A stretch of 64,000 nucleotides of DNA from Nitrospirillum sp034653275. GTDB lineage: Bacteria; Pseudomonadota; Alphaproteobacteria; Azospirillales; Azospirillaceae. Location of the stretch: positions 1,178,001 through 1,242,000 of the forward strand of contig NZ_JAYEES010000004.1 in assembly GCF_034653275.1 (NCBI RefSeq), written 5' to 3'. The stretch's first letter is position 1; every line of letters begins with the position of its first letter. Shown here in pieces: positions 9,742-18,248 of the stretch. The translations under genes and the position numbers were made by a program. The notes below the pieces were generated by a model. The model saw nothing but the letters and a program-made list of their open reading frames with translations, had not been told where the DNA came from and made no database searches.

Positions 9742-11040
9742 TCAGGGACCCGGCGTCTCCACGGCCACGGCGCCCGGCCGGCCGCGCAGGGGATACAGCG
9801 CCGCCAGGCTGATGAGGGCGGCGCCGGCAAGATAGGCGCCGACATAGGGCAGCCCGCCCGACTGGGCCAGGGACTGCGCCAGCACGGGCGCGATGCCGCC
9901 GCCCAGGATGCCGCCCAGGTTGAAGGTCATGGACGTGCCGGTGTACCGCACCCGGGCCGGGAACAGGCTGGGCAGCCAAGCCCCCAGGGGACCGTAGACG
10001 AAGCCCATGACCAGCAGCGCCAGACACAGGAACAACCCCACCACGGTCAGCGAGCCGCTGGCCATCATCGGGGCCAGCGCCAGGCCCACCAGCGCCGTCA
10101 TGACGCAGCCGGCCATCAGCACCCGCCGCGGCGAAGCCAGATCCGCCCACCAGCCGGCCGCGATGATGCCCACGGCCAGGAACAGGATGGCGCCCAACTG
10201 CACCCCCAGGAAGGCCGTGCGGCTGTAGCCCAGGGTGGTGGTGCCGTAGCCCAGGGCGAAGGCGGTGGCGAGGTAGAACAGGGCGAAGCAGGCGATGGCG
10301 GCGAAGGTGCCGCCCAGCGTCTGGCGGGGGAAGTCGCGCGCCACCTCGGCCAACGGCACGGCGGGCGGCGGCCCCTGCTCCAGCGCCTTGGCGAAGGCCG
10401 GCGTCTCCGTCAGCTTCAGGCGCACCCACAGGCCCAGCAGCACCAGCACGGCGCTGCCCAGGAAGGGCAGGCGCCAACCCCAATCCTGGAACTGGGCCGG
10501 CGTCAGGAACTCCCCCAGCAGCAGGAACAGGCCGTTGGCGGCGATGAAACCCACCGGCGCCCCGATCTGAGGGAACATGCCGTATCGGGCGCGGTGGCTG
10601 GGCGGCGCGTTCTCCACCGCCAGCAGGACGGCCCCGCCCCATTCCCCGCCCAGGCCGAAGCCCTGGCCGAACCGCAGGACGCACAGCAGGAAGGGGGCGA
10701 GCCAGCCGATACTGTCATAGGTGGGCAGCAGGCCGATCAGCACCGTCGAGCCCCCCATCAACAGCAGCGAGGCCACCAGCGTGGACTTGCGCCCGATGCG
10801 GTCGCCGAAGTGGCCAAAGACGATGGAGCCCAGCGGCCGCGCCAGGAAGGCGATGCCGAAACTGCCATAGGCGGCCATCAATTGGGCGGAGGGCGACGCC
10901 ACGGGGAAGAACAGCGGCCCGAAGACCAGCGAGGCGGCGGTGGCGTAGATGTAGAAGTCATAAAACTCCACCGCCGTGCCCACCAGGCTGGCGATAAGGA
11001 TGCGTGCCGAAGACGGGGTGCCGCCCGCTGCGTTTGACAT
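9742..11040 (-). CDS. MFS transporter, metabolite:H+ symporter (MHS) type
   Basis: A 432-residue inner-membrane transporter with twelve predicted helices. The N-terminus has the MHS family signature: ILIASLVGTAVEFYDFYIYA, FGHFGDRIGRK in loop 2-3, and FGQGFGLGGEWGGAVLLAVE in helix 4-5. MHS members (ShiA, KgtP, ProP relatives) bring organic or aromatic acids in with protons. It is divergent from the TonB-dependent receptor and tannase pair across a 357-bp promoter region, so uptake of the released aromatic acid or of a related organic acid is a sensible but unproven role. Confidence 0.9.
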   Translation of the reverse strand: MSNAAGGTPSSARILIASLVGTAVEFYDFYIYATAASLVFGPLFFPVASPSAQLMAAYGSFGIAFLARPLGSIVFGHFGDRIGRKSTLVASLLLMGGSTVLIGLLPTYDSIGWLAPFLLCVLRFGQGFGLGGEWGGAVLLAVENAPPSHRARYGMFPQIGAPVGFIAANGLFLLLGEFLTPAQFQDWGWRLPFLGSAVLVLLGLWVRLKLTETPAFAKALEQGPPPAVPLAEVARDFPRQTLGGTFAAIACFALFYLATAFALGYGTTTLGYSRTAFLGVQLGAILFLAVGIIAAGWWADLASPRRVLMAGCVMTALVGLALAPMMASGSLTVVGLFLCLALLVMGFVYGPLGAWLPSLFPARVRYTGTSMTFNLGGILGGGIAPVLAQSLAQSGGLPYVGAYLAGAALISLAALYPLRGRPGAVAVETPGP

Positions 11041-11397
11041 TTTATTTCAACCCCGATTTTCAACCGTTCTTATCCGTTTCCTGGGGTATGGCGGGCGGAC
11101 GGCATGAGGTCAAGGCCAAGTCCTGAGACACTCTTGCAAACGGGGCCATTGACAGAAGTTATGAAATATAACAGTGTTGGCCAAGCACGGTTCATAGAAA
11201 GCCGGCGGGGAGGATACCAGGCATGACGCCAGCACCAGTCCGCGTTTGCATCTCCGACGGGCCCGCCACACGCTATGGCGGCCGACACCGCGTCGGCACC
11301 GCGCCGCTTTAAGCACCGCCTGTACCCAAGCAGCAAAACGTCGGCGCCCCGGTCAATCCGGAGGCCGCCCAATAAAATCCGAGGGAGGCATCATAAA
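11041..11397. other. Divergent promoter region between MFS transporter and TonB receptor genes
   Basis: A 357-bp gap between two divergent genes. An A/T-rich patch at 11149-11185 contains TTGACA at 11149 and TATAAC at 11167, but the 12-bp spacing is too short for a standard sigma-70 pair. A strong ribosome-binding site, GAGGGAGG, lies at 11381-11388 ahead of the receptor ATG. No recognised operator was seen. Confidence 0.4.
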
Positions 11398-13581
11398 ATG
11401 GTAAAGGTGACTTTACAGGCCACTTCCGCGACGATGGCGACGGCCATGGCCCTGTGCCTGTCGGCATCGGCCCTGGCGCAGTCGGCCCCCCAGCCCGCCA
11501 GCGACACGCTTCAGGACATCGTGGTGACGGCCGAACGCCGCACCGAGAACCTGCAGGACGTGGCCATCGCCGCCATGGCCATCAGTGGCGACAAGCTGGC
11601 CGACAAGGCGGTGACCCGCCTGTCGGACCTGCAGTTCGCCTCGCCCGCCCTGACGGTGACGGACGCGGGCCTGACCCAGTCGGTCAACATCCGCGGCATC
11701 GGCCTGGCCAGCGGATCGCCCCAGGTGGCCAACGGCGTGGCGACATACATCGACGGCCTGTTCCAACCGCCCATCGTCACCACCAACAGCTTCTACGACA
11801 TCGCCAACGTCGAGGTGCTGCGCGGTCCCCAGGGCACACTGGTGGGATCGAACTCCACCGGCGGCGCCATGTTCATCACCAGCAAAAGCCCGGAGCTGGA
11901 TCGCGTGGAGGGCTATGGCGAGGTGGCCTACGGCAACTACGCCACCGTGGCGACGCAGGGCGCCATCAACATCCCCCTGACCGATACGCTGGCCATCCGC
12001 TTGGCCGCCAACCACCGCGAGCATGACAGCTACTATGACGACGTCGGCCCCTATCACAACCAGCCCGGCGGCCTGAACGAGACGGATGGCCGCCTGGGGG
12101 TGCTGTGGCGGCCCGGCGCGTTCCAGGCCCTGCTGAAGGTGGAGGCGGCCAACAAGAACACCGGCGGTTACGCCTACCGCCCCGTCCCGGGCACGCTGTA
12201 CGCCGACGCTGCCGTGCCCGGCATCCGCAACCTGGACTACAACGCGCCCACGCAGAATTCCGAGCGCGCCATCATCAACAGCCTGGAACTGCGCTATGAG
12301 TTCGAGGACGGCATCACCGTGCGGTCGCTGAGCGGGTTCCAGAACAAGCGCATCAACAACCTTTATGACAGCGACGCCACCGAGGCCGCGACCCAGACCG
12401 AGCAGCAGTACGTGCGCGAGCGGGAATGGACGGAGGAGGTGAACATCCTCTCCCCCACCGATGGCGCCTTCAACTGGATCGTCGGCGGCTACTACCAGCG
12501 CAACAAGATCGATGTCGACATCCTGAACGAGAACGCAGGCTTCCCCACCAACATCGGCACCAAGAACAACAAGCTGACCACCGGTGTCTTCGCCCAGGGC
12601 GGCTACAAGATCACGCCGGATCTGGAACTGCAGGTGGGCGCCCGCGAAAGCTGGTTCCACGTCACCGGCGACGGCGGCGTCTACATCGGTCGCGGCATCC
12701 CCGTCTTCCCCGCCAATGGCCTGCAGGTGGCCGATACCGCCGGCCGGCATGACGACAGCATGCCCACGGGCAAGGTGGCGCTGAACTGGAAGCCGGACGC
12801 CGACACCCTGTTCTATGCCTTCGCCGCGCGGGGCTACAAGCCGGGCGGCTTCAACTCCTCCACCTCGGAATTCAGCCCGGAAACGGTGTGGGATTACGAG
12901 GTGGGCTGGAAGTCCACCTTGCTGGACGGCCACCTGCGCACCCAGCTGGGCGCCTTCTACAACGACTACAAGGGCTTCCAGTTCGGCCGCATCGACCTGA
13001 CCAACGGCCAGAACGGCGTCGTCAACCTGGCCGACGCCACCATCAAGGGCGTCGAGGGCCAGGTGCAGGCCAAGTTCGGCGCCTTCGGCGCCGATGCCGG
13101 CTTCGCCTATGTCGACAGCCAGCTGGGCTCCATCACCGTGGTCGACCAGCGCCTGCTGCCGCCCGGCACCCTGGGGCCGCAGTGTCCGGCGGGCACCGCC
13201 AGCAACCCGCCCGTCTGTTTCGACTACACCGGCTACCTGCGCACCGGCGGCGGCGGGCCCAACCTGTTCTCGCCCAAATGGACCGGCAACGCCGGTGTCG
13301 ACTACACCATCGAGTTGCCCAACGGCATGACCCTCACCCCCCGCCTGAACCTCGCCTATGTCGGGCCCAGCTATACCGACATCCTCTATTCCCGCGTGAC
13401 CGATTACCTGGCCGCCCGCACCCTGTTGTCGGCCCTGGTCACGCTGCGGTCCGGGGACTGGACGGTGGAGGCCTATGCCACCAACCTGACCGATCGGAAG
13501 TACGTCACCGGCCAGTCCGGCAACAATGAGTTCTACGGCGCGCCGCGCGAATACGGCCTGCGCCTGCACCGCGAGTTCTGA
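11398..13581 (+). CDS. TonB-dependent outer-membrane receptor
   Basis: A 727-residue outer-membrane active-transport receptor. A signal peptide (residues 1 to about 28, ending ASALA) is followed by a TonB-box-like LQDIVVTAERRTENLQDV, the plug domain with NIRGIG and VEVLRGPQGTLVGSNSTGGA, and a C-terminal beta-barrel ending in the usual aromatic HREF. The start at 11398 follows GAGGGAGG with 9 bp between. The tannase/feruloyl-esterase gene starts 13 bp downstream, so the two form an operon, and a polyphenol or aromatic ester is a likely ligand by context. There is no FecR/FecI pair nearby. Confidence 0.93.
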   Translation: MVKVTLQATSATMATAMALCLSASALAQSAPQPASDTLQDIVVTAERRTENLQDVAIAAMAISGDKLADKAVTRLSDLQFASPALTVTDAGLTQSVNIRGIGLASGSPQVANGVATYIDGLFQPPIVTTNSFYDIANVEVLRGPQGTLVGSNSTGGAMFITSKSPELDRVEGYGEVAYGNYATVATQGAINIPLTDTLAIRLAANHREHDSYYDDVGPYHNQPGGLNETDGRLGVLWRPGAFQALLKVEAANKNTGGYAYRPVPGTLYADAAVPGIRNLDYNAPTQNSERAIINSLELRYEFEDGITVRSLSGFQNKRINNLYDSDATEAATQTEQQYVREREWTEEVNILSPTDGAFNWIVGGYYQRNKIDVDILNENAGFPTNIGTKNNKLTTGVFAQGGYKITPDLELQVGARESWFHVTGDGGVYIGRGIPVFPANGLQVADTAGRHDDSMPTGKVALNWKPDADTLFYAFAARGYKPGGFNSSTSEFSPETVWDYEVGWKSTLLDGHLRTQLGAFYNDYKGFQFGRIDLTNGQNGVVNLADATIKGVEGQVQAKFGAFGADAGFAYVDSQLGSITVVDQRLLPPGTLGPQCPAGTASNPPVCFDYTGYLRTGGGGPNLFSPKWTGNAGVDYTIELPNGMTLTPRLNLAYVGPSYTDILYSRVTDYLAARTLLSALVTLRSGDWTVEAYATNLTDRKYVTGQSGNNEFYGAPREYGLRLHREF

Positions 13582-13594
13582 CGGAGAACACCCC

Positions 13595-15337
13595 ATGCCT
13601 CATCACCCCCTGACCCTGAGCCTCGCGGCCACCGCCAGCCTGCTGGCGCTCTCCGTCCCCTTGGGCGGCGCCCGCGCGGCGGAGCCCGACCTGAAGGGCC
13701 GCTGCCTGGCGCTGGAAAAGACCATGGCCGGCCGCTGGCCGGACGGCAGCACCCGCATCATCTCGGCCACACCGCAGGCGGCCGGCCCCATCACCCTGCC
13801 GCCCATGATGCCGGGCGCCCCCGGCACGCCGGTGCAGTTGCCGGAACATTGCGACGTCTACGGCGTGATGCATGAGCACACCGGCGTGGACGGCCAGGCC
13901 TACGCCATACGCTTCCACGTCCGCCTGCCCACCGCCTGGAACCAGGGCTTCTTCTTCCAGGGCGGCGGCGGCACCAACGGCGAGGTCGGCAACGCCATCG
14001 GCCCCACCGGCTCGGACACCCCGCCGGCCCTGGTACAGGGCTATGCCGTGGTCAGCCAGGATTCCGGACACGACAACAGCCGCAACACGGATCCGACGCA
14101 CGGCGGCACCACCGCCTTCGGCTTCGACCCGCAGGCGCGGGCGGATTACGGCAACGCCTCGCTGAAGCCCGTGGCCGATGCCGCCAAGGCCCTGGTGGCG
14201 GCCTTCTACGGCGACGCGGCCCACCGCTCCTACTTCGTCGGCTGTTCCAAGGGCGGGGAGGAAGGCATGGTCTTCGCCCAACAGCATCCGGAGGAGTTCG
14301 ACGGCATCCTGGCCAGCGCCCCCGGCTTCGCCCTGCCCCGCGCCGCCCTGGCCCAGGCGTGGGACGTGCAGGCCTTCGCCGCACTGGCCAAGGGGCCGGA
14401 TGGCCAGCCGTCCTTCCCCTTGCTGTCCGCCGCCTTCAGCGACGCCGACCTGAACCTGGTCCGCGACGCGGTGCTGGAGGCGTGTGACGCCGACGATGGC
14501 GCCAAGGACGGCATCGTCGGCACCTTCGCCCAGTGCACCGCCGCCAAGGTGGCGCCGGCGCTGAAGGCCCGCACCTGCGCCGGCGCCAAGGCGGACGGCT
14601 GCCTCAGCGCCGACCAGGTCACCGCCATCACCCGGTCCTATGGCGGCCCGCGCACCAAGGCCGGCCAGGCGATATACAGCGACTGGCCCTGGGATGCCGG
14701 TGTGGCCGCCCCGGGCTGGCGCATCTGGAAGCTGGGCCTGGCCGACAAGGTGCCCAGCCTGAACGTGGCCCTGGGCGGCGCCTCGCTGGCCTCGGTCTTC
14801 ACCACACCGCCCACGCCCCTGCCGCCGGATCCGCAGGCGCTGCTGCGCTGGCAGATGGGCCTGGACATCGACCAGACGGCGGCGCGGCTTACGGCCACCA
14901 GCGCCACGTTCCCACGGTCCGCCTGGCAGGACGTGTCGGCCCGTTCGCCCGACCTGTCGGGCCTCAAGGCGCGGGGCGCCAAGCTGATGGTGCCGCACGG
15001 CGCCTCCGACCCCGTGTTCTCCATCAACGACACCCTGACCTGGTGGCGGGAGGTGGATGGCCGCGAGGGGGGCAAGGCCGCCGCCTTCGTCCGTGTCTTC
15101 CCGGTGCCGGGCATGAACCATTGCGCTGGCGGCCCGGCGACCGCGCACTATGACGCCTTCAGCGCCCTGGTGCGCTGGGTGGAGCAGGGCCAGGCGCCGG
15201 ACCGCATCCTGGCCAGCGCCGGGCCGGACACCCCCTGGCCCGGCCGCACCCGGCCCCTGTGCCCTTACCCCAAGGTGGCGCGCTACAAGGGCACGGGTGA
15301 CCTCAACAGCGCCGAGAGCTTCGACTGCGCGTTGTGA
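13595..15337 (+). CDS. Secreted tannase/feruloyl esterase family hydrolase
   Basis: A 580-residue exported esterase. A signal peptide (about residues 1-29, ending ARA) directs it to the periplasm or outside. The family signature CS-D-HC is complete at the ends: GCSKGGEEGM puts Cys217 beside nucleophile Ser218, and NHCAGG puts His509 beside Cys510; in this family these cysteines form the disulfide that joins Ser and His. The acid residue is probably the Asp in GASDPVFS. Known members cleave gallate, ferulate or chlorogenate esters, or MHET. It is cotranscribed with the TonB receptor 13 bp upstream, and it converges on the DMT exporter gene with a 3-bp gap. Confidence 0.92.
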   Translation: MPHHPLTLSLAATASLLALSVPLGGARAAEPDLKGRCLALEKTMAGRWPDGSTRIISATPQAAGPITLPPMMPGAPGTPVQLPEHCDVYGVMHEHTGVDGQAYAIRFHVRLPTAWNQGFFFQGGGGTNGEVGNAIGPTGSDTPPALVQGYAVVSQDSGHDNSRNTDPTHGGTTAFGFDPQARADYGNASLKPVADAAKALVAAFYGDAAHRSYFVGCSKGGEEGMVFAQQHPEEFDGILASAPGFALPRAALAQAWDVQAFAALAKGPDGQPSFPLLSAAFSDADLNLVRDAVLEACDADDGAKDGIVGTFAQCTAAKVAPALKARTCAGAKADGCLSADQVTAITRSYGGPRTKAGQAIYSDWPWDAGVAAPGWRIWKLGLADKVPSLNVALGGASLASVFTTPPTPLPPDPQALLRWQMGLDIDQTAARLTATSATFPRSAWQDVSARSPDLSGLKARGAKLMVPHGASDPVFSINDTLTWWREVDGREGGKAAAFVRVFPVPGMNHCAGGPATAHYDAFSALVRWVEQGQAPDRILASAGPDTPWPGRTRPLCPYPKVARYKGTGDLNSAESFDCAL

Positions 15338-15340
15338 GGC

Positions 15341-16314
15341 TTACGCCGCCTCTGGGGTTCCAACCTCGGGGGCGGCGTCTTCCGGCCGGCGATGATGGCG
15401 ACCGACGCACAGGCCCACGCTGGCGACCAGAGCCAGGATGGCTAGGCCCTCCAGGATGGTGGGCCAGCGTTGGTCCCACAGGAATCCGTACAGCAGGGCG
15501 AACAGCGTCTCGAACAGGATCATCTGCCCCATCAGGGTCAGGGGCAGCAGGCGGCTGGCCCGGTTCCAAAGGGCATTGCCCACCACGCTGGCGCCGATGG
15601 CCACGCCGGCGCTGACGCCCCAGAACAGGGCCCAATCGCCGACGGCATGCGGCGAGGCGTGCCAGAGGAAGGCGGGGGCGGCCATCAGCGTGGCCAGGGC
15701 CCCGGTGGCAACGCCGGTCAGCAGCGACCAGTCATGCGCCGACACGCCGGGCAGGCGGGCCAGCCAGCGGCTGTTCAGCACGGCATAGAGGGTCCAGGAG
15801 GCCAGCGCGCCACCGGCGCATGCCAACCCCAACAATCGTTCCGCTATCGAAATGTCACCGGCGCCTGGCCGCCCCATCAGGTCGACGCCGATGAGCGCCA
15901 CGCCGGCCCCCCCAGGAGCAAGGGCAGGATCAAGGCTTGTAGCGGAACCGCCCCTTGCTCCCGGCTGCCCACCAAGGTGACGGCCATGGGCAACAGGCCG
16001 ATGACCAGCGAGGTGGCGGCGACGCCGGCCATGTGCACGGCGCTGGCCAGGAAGACATAGTAGATGACGTTGCCCAGCAGGCTGAGGCGCAGCAGCGCCA
16101 GCCATTCCCCACGCCCCACCTGACTTTTGAGCGTCGGCCAGCGCGACAGGATCAGCCCCCCCGAAACCAGGCCGTACAGCAGATAGCGAGAGGCCGCCAG
16201 CTGCAGCGGGGAAAAGGCCTGGAGCACCCGGGGCCCCAGGAACACCACGCCCCAGAACGCCCCCGCCATCACCCCACAGCCGATTCCGGCCAGCATGGTC
16301 CTATCCGTCTTCAT
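15341..16314 (-). CDS. EamA/DMT-type transporter, interrupted by a frameshift
   Basis: A ten-helix drug/metabolite transporter that reads in two frames. The first part (from 16314) covers the first EamA repeat, MKTDRTMLAGIGCGVMAGAF to PLQALILPLLLGG. The second part resumes AGVALIGVDLMGRPGAGD and carries the second repeat to the C-terminus. The frames meet at a C7 run on the plus strand at 15907-15913; one additional base gives a continuous protein of about 324 residues, the usual family size. As written the protein would stop after about 145 residues. The substrate is unknown; it probably exports small metabolites. It converges on the tannase gene. Confidence 0.8.
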
Positions 16315-16406
16315 GACCCTTACCCTTTCGTCGCCCTGAAAATGGCGACGGGGCGGCCAAGTCTATAGACGGATCCTCCCATTGTTTGGGCTCGGACTAT
16401 TGCCAC

Positions 16407-16682
16407 TCAAGGATAATCCTGCCGCGTGTGCAGAACGGCCAGCACCTCAATGTGCGTGTCCAGCACCTGATAAATCACGATGTAGTTCGGATGAGCAACG
16501 ATCTCACGTGTGCCGGGAACCCGGCCGGGACGGAAGAGATACGGATGCTCGGCTGCCGGAAGGACGGCATCCTCAATGATCTGCCGCATCCGACGGGCAG
16601 CGAAAGGATTACGGTCGGCAATGAATTGAATAATATGCGCCAAATCATTCCGGGCTGAGTCACGCCAGGAGATGATCAGCAT
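16407..16682 (-). CDS. ParE/RelE-type toxin
   Basis: A 91-residue type II toxin candidate of the RelE/ParE superfamily. Visible features are WRDSARNDLAHIIQFIADRN at the N-terminus, AARRMRQIIEDAV in the second helix and the beta-strand end REIVAHPNYIVIYQVLDTHIEVLAVLHTRQ-like pattern with the closing HTRQ. The gene starts 9 bp after the antitoxin stop, the usual antitoxin-first order. ParE types block gyrase and RelE types cleave mRNA; the sequence favours the ParE-like group but does not decide it. Confidence 0.85.
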   Translation of the reverse strand: MLIISWRDSARNDLAHIIQFIADRNPFAARRMRQIIEDAVLPAAEHPYLFRPGRVPGTREIVAHPNYIVIYQVLDTHIEVLAVLHTRQDYP

Positions 16683-16691
16683 CAGAAGGGC

Positions 16692-16898
16692 CTACGTCGC
16701 AGACGTGGCATTGCGCTGGGCGACACGCTCTTCAGCGCGCCGGATAATCTCATCCATCTCCGCCATGACAGCGTCATGCGGAATAAGAGGACGGCCGTCT
16801 TCCTGGCTAGCGCGCACCTTCTCCCGGAACCAGCGGTCGTAGCGGGCCGCTGCTTCTTCGGATTCATGTTCCGACATAATGGGGGATAGGACGCTCAT
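16692..16898 (-). CDS. Antitoxin of a type II toxin-antitoxin pair
   Basis: A small acidic protein (about 68 residues from ATG 16898; GTG 16904 and ATG 16877 are alternatives, none with a clear ribosome-binding site). It contains MSEHESEEAAARYDRWFREK and VMAEMDEIIRRAEER, the helical pattern of RelB/StbD-like stability determinants paired with ParE/RelE toxins. It precedes the toxin gene by 9 bp, and a short dyad overlaps its start region, consistent with autoregulation by the complex. Confidence 0.75.
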   Translation of the reverse strand: MSVLSPIMSEHESEEAAARYDRWFREKVRASQEDGRPLIPHDAVMAEMDEIIRRAEERVAQRNATSAT

Positions 16899-16908
16899 GA
16901 ACACATGA
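16895..16908. promoter_or_regulatory. Candidate toxin-antitoxin operator (TCATG-AACA-CATGA)
   Basis: A perfect 5-bp inverted repeat, TCATG and CATGA with a 4-base centre, overlapping the antitoxin start. TA operons are usually repressed by the antitoxin or complex at dyads here; this assignment is positional inference. Confidence 0.3.
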
Positions 16909-16958
16909 TAACAGAATTAGGGCTGGGGCACAGGCAGTCTTTGGCACCAGCGCATCCC

Positions 16959-17732
16959 TTACTGTCCCCGCCCATGCTGGCGGCGATAGGCGGCAGGGGT
17001 CAGGCCCACGGCGCGGCGCAACGCGCGGGTCAGCGCGCTCTGGTCGGCATAGCCGGACTGGTAGGCGATCTGGGCGATGGGCAGGGTGGTGCCGGCCAGC
17101 TGGTCCATGACGCGGGCCAGGCGCAACGACGCGACGTAGGCCTGGGGGGTTTGGTCCAGTTCCTCCCGGAACAGGGCGTGCAGGCGGCTGGCGCTGAGAC
17201 CCGCCGCGCGGGCCATGCTTTCCACCGTCCACGGCCGCTCCGGCGCCGCCTCCAGCCGGGCCAGCAGGGCATGCAGGCGCGAGGCGGGGCGGGCCGGTTC
17301 CGCCATCAGCGTATCCAGCAGCAGGGGCGTCCAGTGCCGGGCGAGGCCGTCCAGGGTCCGGCCGCCCCCGTCGGCGGGGCCGGCGGTCAGGGTGATGAAG
17401 TCCAACAAGCGGCGCACGGCCGGCGTCAGGGGTAGGAAGGTACGGCGGCCCAACCGTTCCAGCATGCGCTCGTCGGGCGCGCCGGCGCCCTCGCCGCCGG
17501 CGCAATCCACGATCAGGAAGCGGTTGTCGCCCTCGGCCCGCTGGCAGTGCACCTCCCCCGGCGGGACGAAGGCGGCGACGGCGGCATCCACCCGCCCGCC
17601 ACGTCCGCCCACCTCCATCTCCAGGATGCCCTGGCAAGGCAGCACGATCTGGGCATGGTCATGGGTGTGGCAAAACCCCGCCGGCCGATACCGGCGGAAG
17701 CTGAGATGGCTGTCGGCGGAAGAGGCGGTCAT
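16959..17732 (-). CDS. AraC family transcriptional regulator
   Basis: A 257-residue regulator with an N-terminal cupin-type sensor (YRPAGFCHTHDHAQIVLPC, then AFVPPGEVHCQ) and a C-terminal AraC domain with helix-turn-helix motifs at AGLSASRLHALFREELDQTP and AQIAYQSGYADQSALTRALR, ending VGLTPAAYRRQ. The histidine-rich HTHDHAQ strand fits a metal or small-ligand-binding cupin. The start at 17732 gives the family-like N-terminus; the frame is open to 17789. No adjacent target is obvious; the divergent porin gene at 18249 is one candidate. Confidence 0.88.
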   Translation of the reverse strand: MTASSADSHLSFRRYRPAGFCHTHDHAQIVLPCQGILEMEVGGRGGRVDAAVAAFVPPGEVHCQRAEGDNRFLIVDCAGGEGAGAPDERMLERLGRRTFLPLTPAVRRLLDFITLTAGPADGGGRTLDGLARHWTPLLLDTLMAEPARPASRLHALLARLEAAPERPWTVESMARAAGLSASRLHALFREELDQTPQAYVASLRLARVMDQLAGTTLPIAQIAYQSGYADQSALTRALRRAVGLTPAAYRRQHGRGQ

Positions 17733-18248
17733 GGCATGCCGGCGCGGGTGCGGCCAACGGGGGGTTGAGAGGTCAACCCATCGTGTCACGGTTCACGGCC
17801 CCGGGGAAGCGCCACCCGGGGGGCAAGCCCCCCCATGCAAGCCTAGCCAGTCAAGGATCGCCAGGTGGAAGGATCCAGGAGCGGGACAGAAAATGACGCC
17901 CAGGCGGCGACTGCAAACGTGACCATCAATCTGGCAACCATTTGTTAACCAATAATTTTCTGAAAAGAATCCAGAACCCGGCATCCACGCCGGCGATTAA
18001 AAATAAATTTAGACTCATGAAAGCGTATTTAATTTCTTAAAACTCCATCACGCCCTCTAATCAAATGATAAGCGATACTGATGGGGAGCGGCGCGCGAAA
18101 GGCCGGCCCAGAAGGCGCTAGAGAAACGACGCCAAGTTCTCAAGTTTTAGTCTTTGGGAATGTATTCCGCTGGCCTGAATCGGCCACCGGGCGCTGCATT
18201 CCCGTGCCGCGCAAACAAGAAAAACCGCCAAATGTGGGAGGGGCTCTC
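17733..18248. other. Intergenic region upstream of the porin gene
   Basis: About 515 bp. It holds a G6 and a C7 run (near 17808-17834), then a marked A/T-rich block at 17935-18075 that is likely to contain the porin promoter and leader. No clear -35/-10 pair or known operator was identified, and no convincing coding sequence. Confidence 0.4.

Noticed and set aside
11149..11172. TTGACA and TATAAC as a sigma-70 promoter for the TonB receptor
   Set aside because: The spacing of 12 bp is too short for a functional pair.
18081..18248. Upstream extension of the porin gene from 18081
   Set aside because: The extra residues lack signal-peptide features and the ribosome-binding site lies at 18236-18243, before the GTG at 18249.
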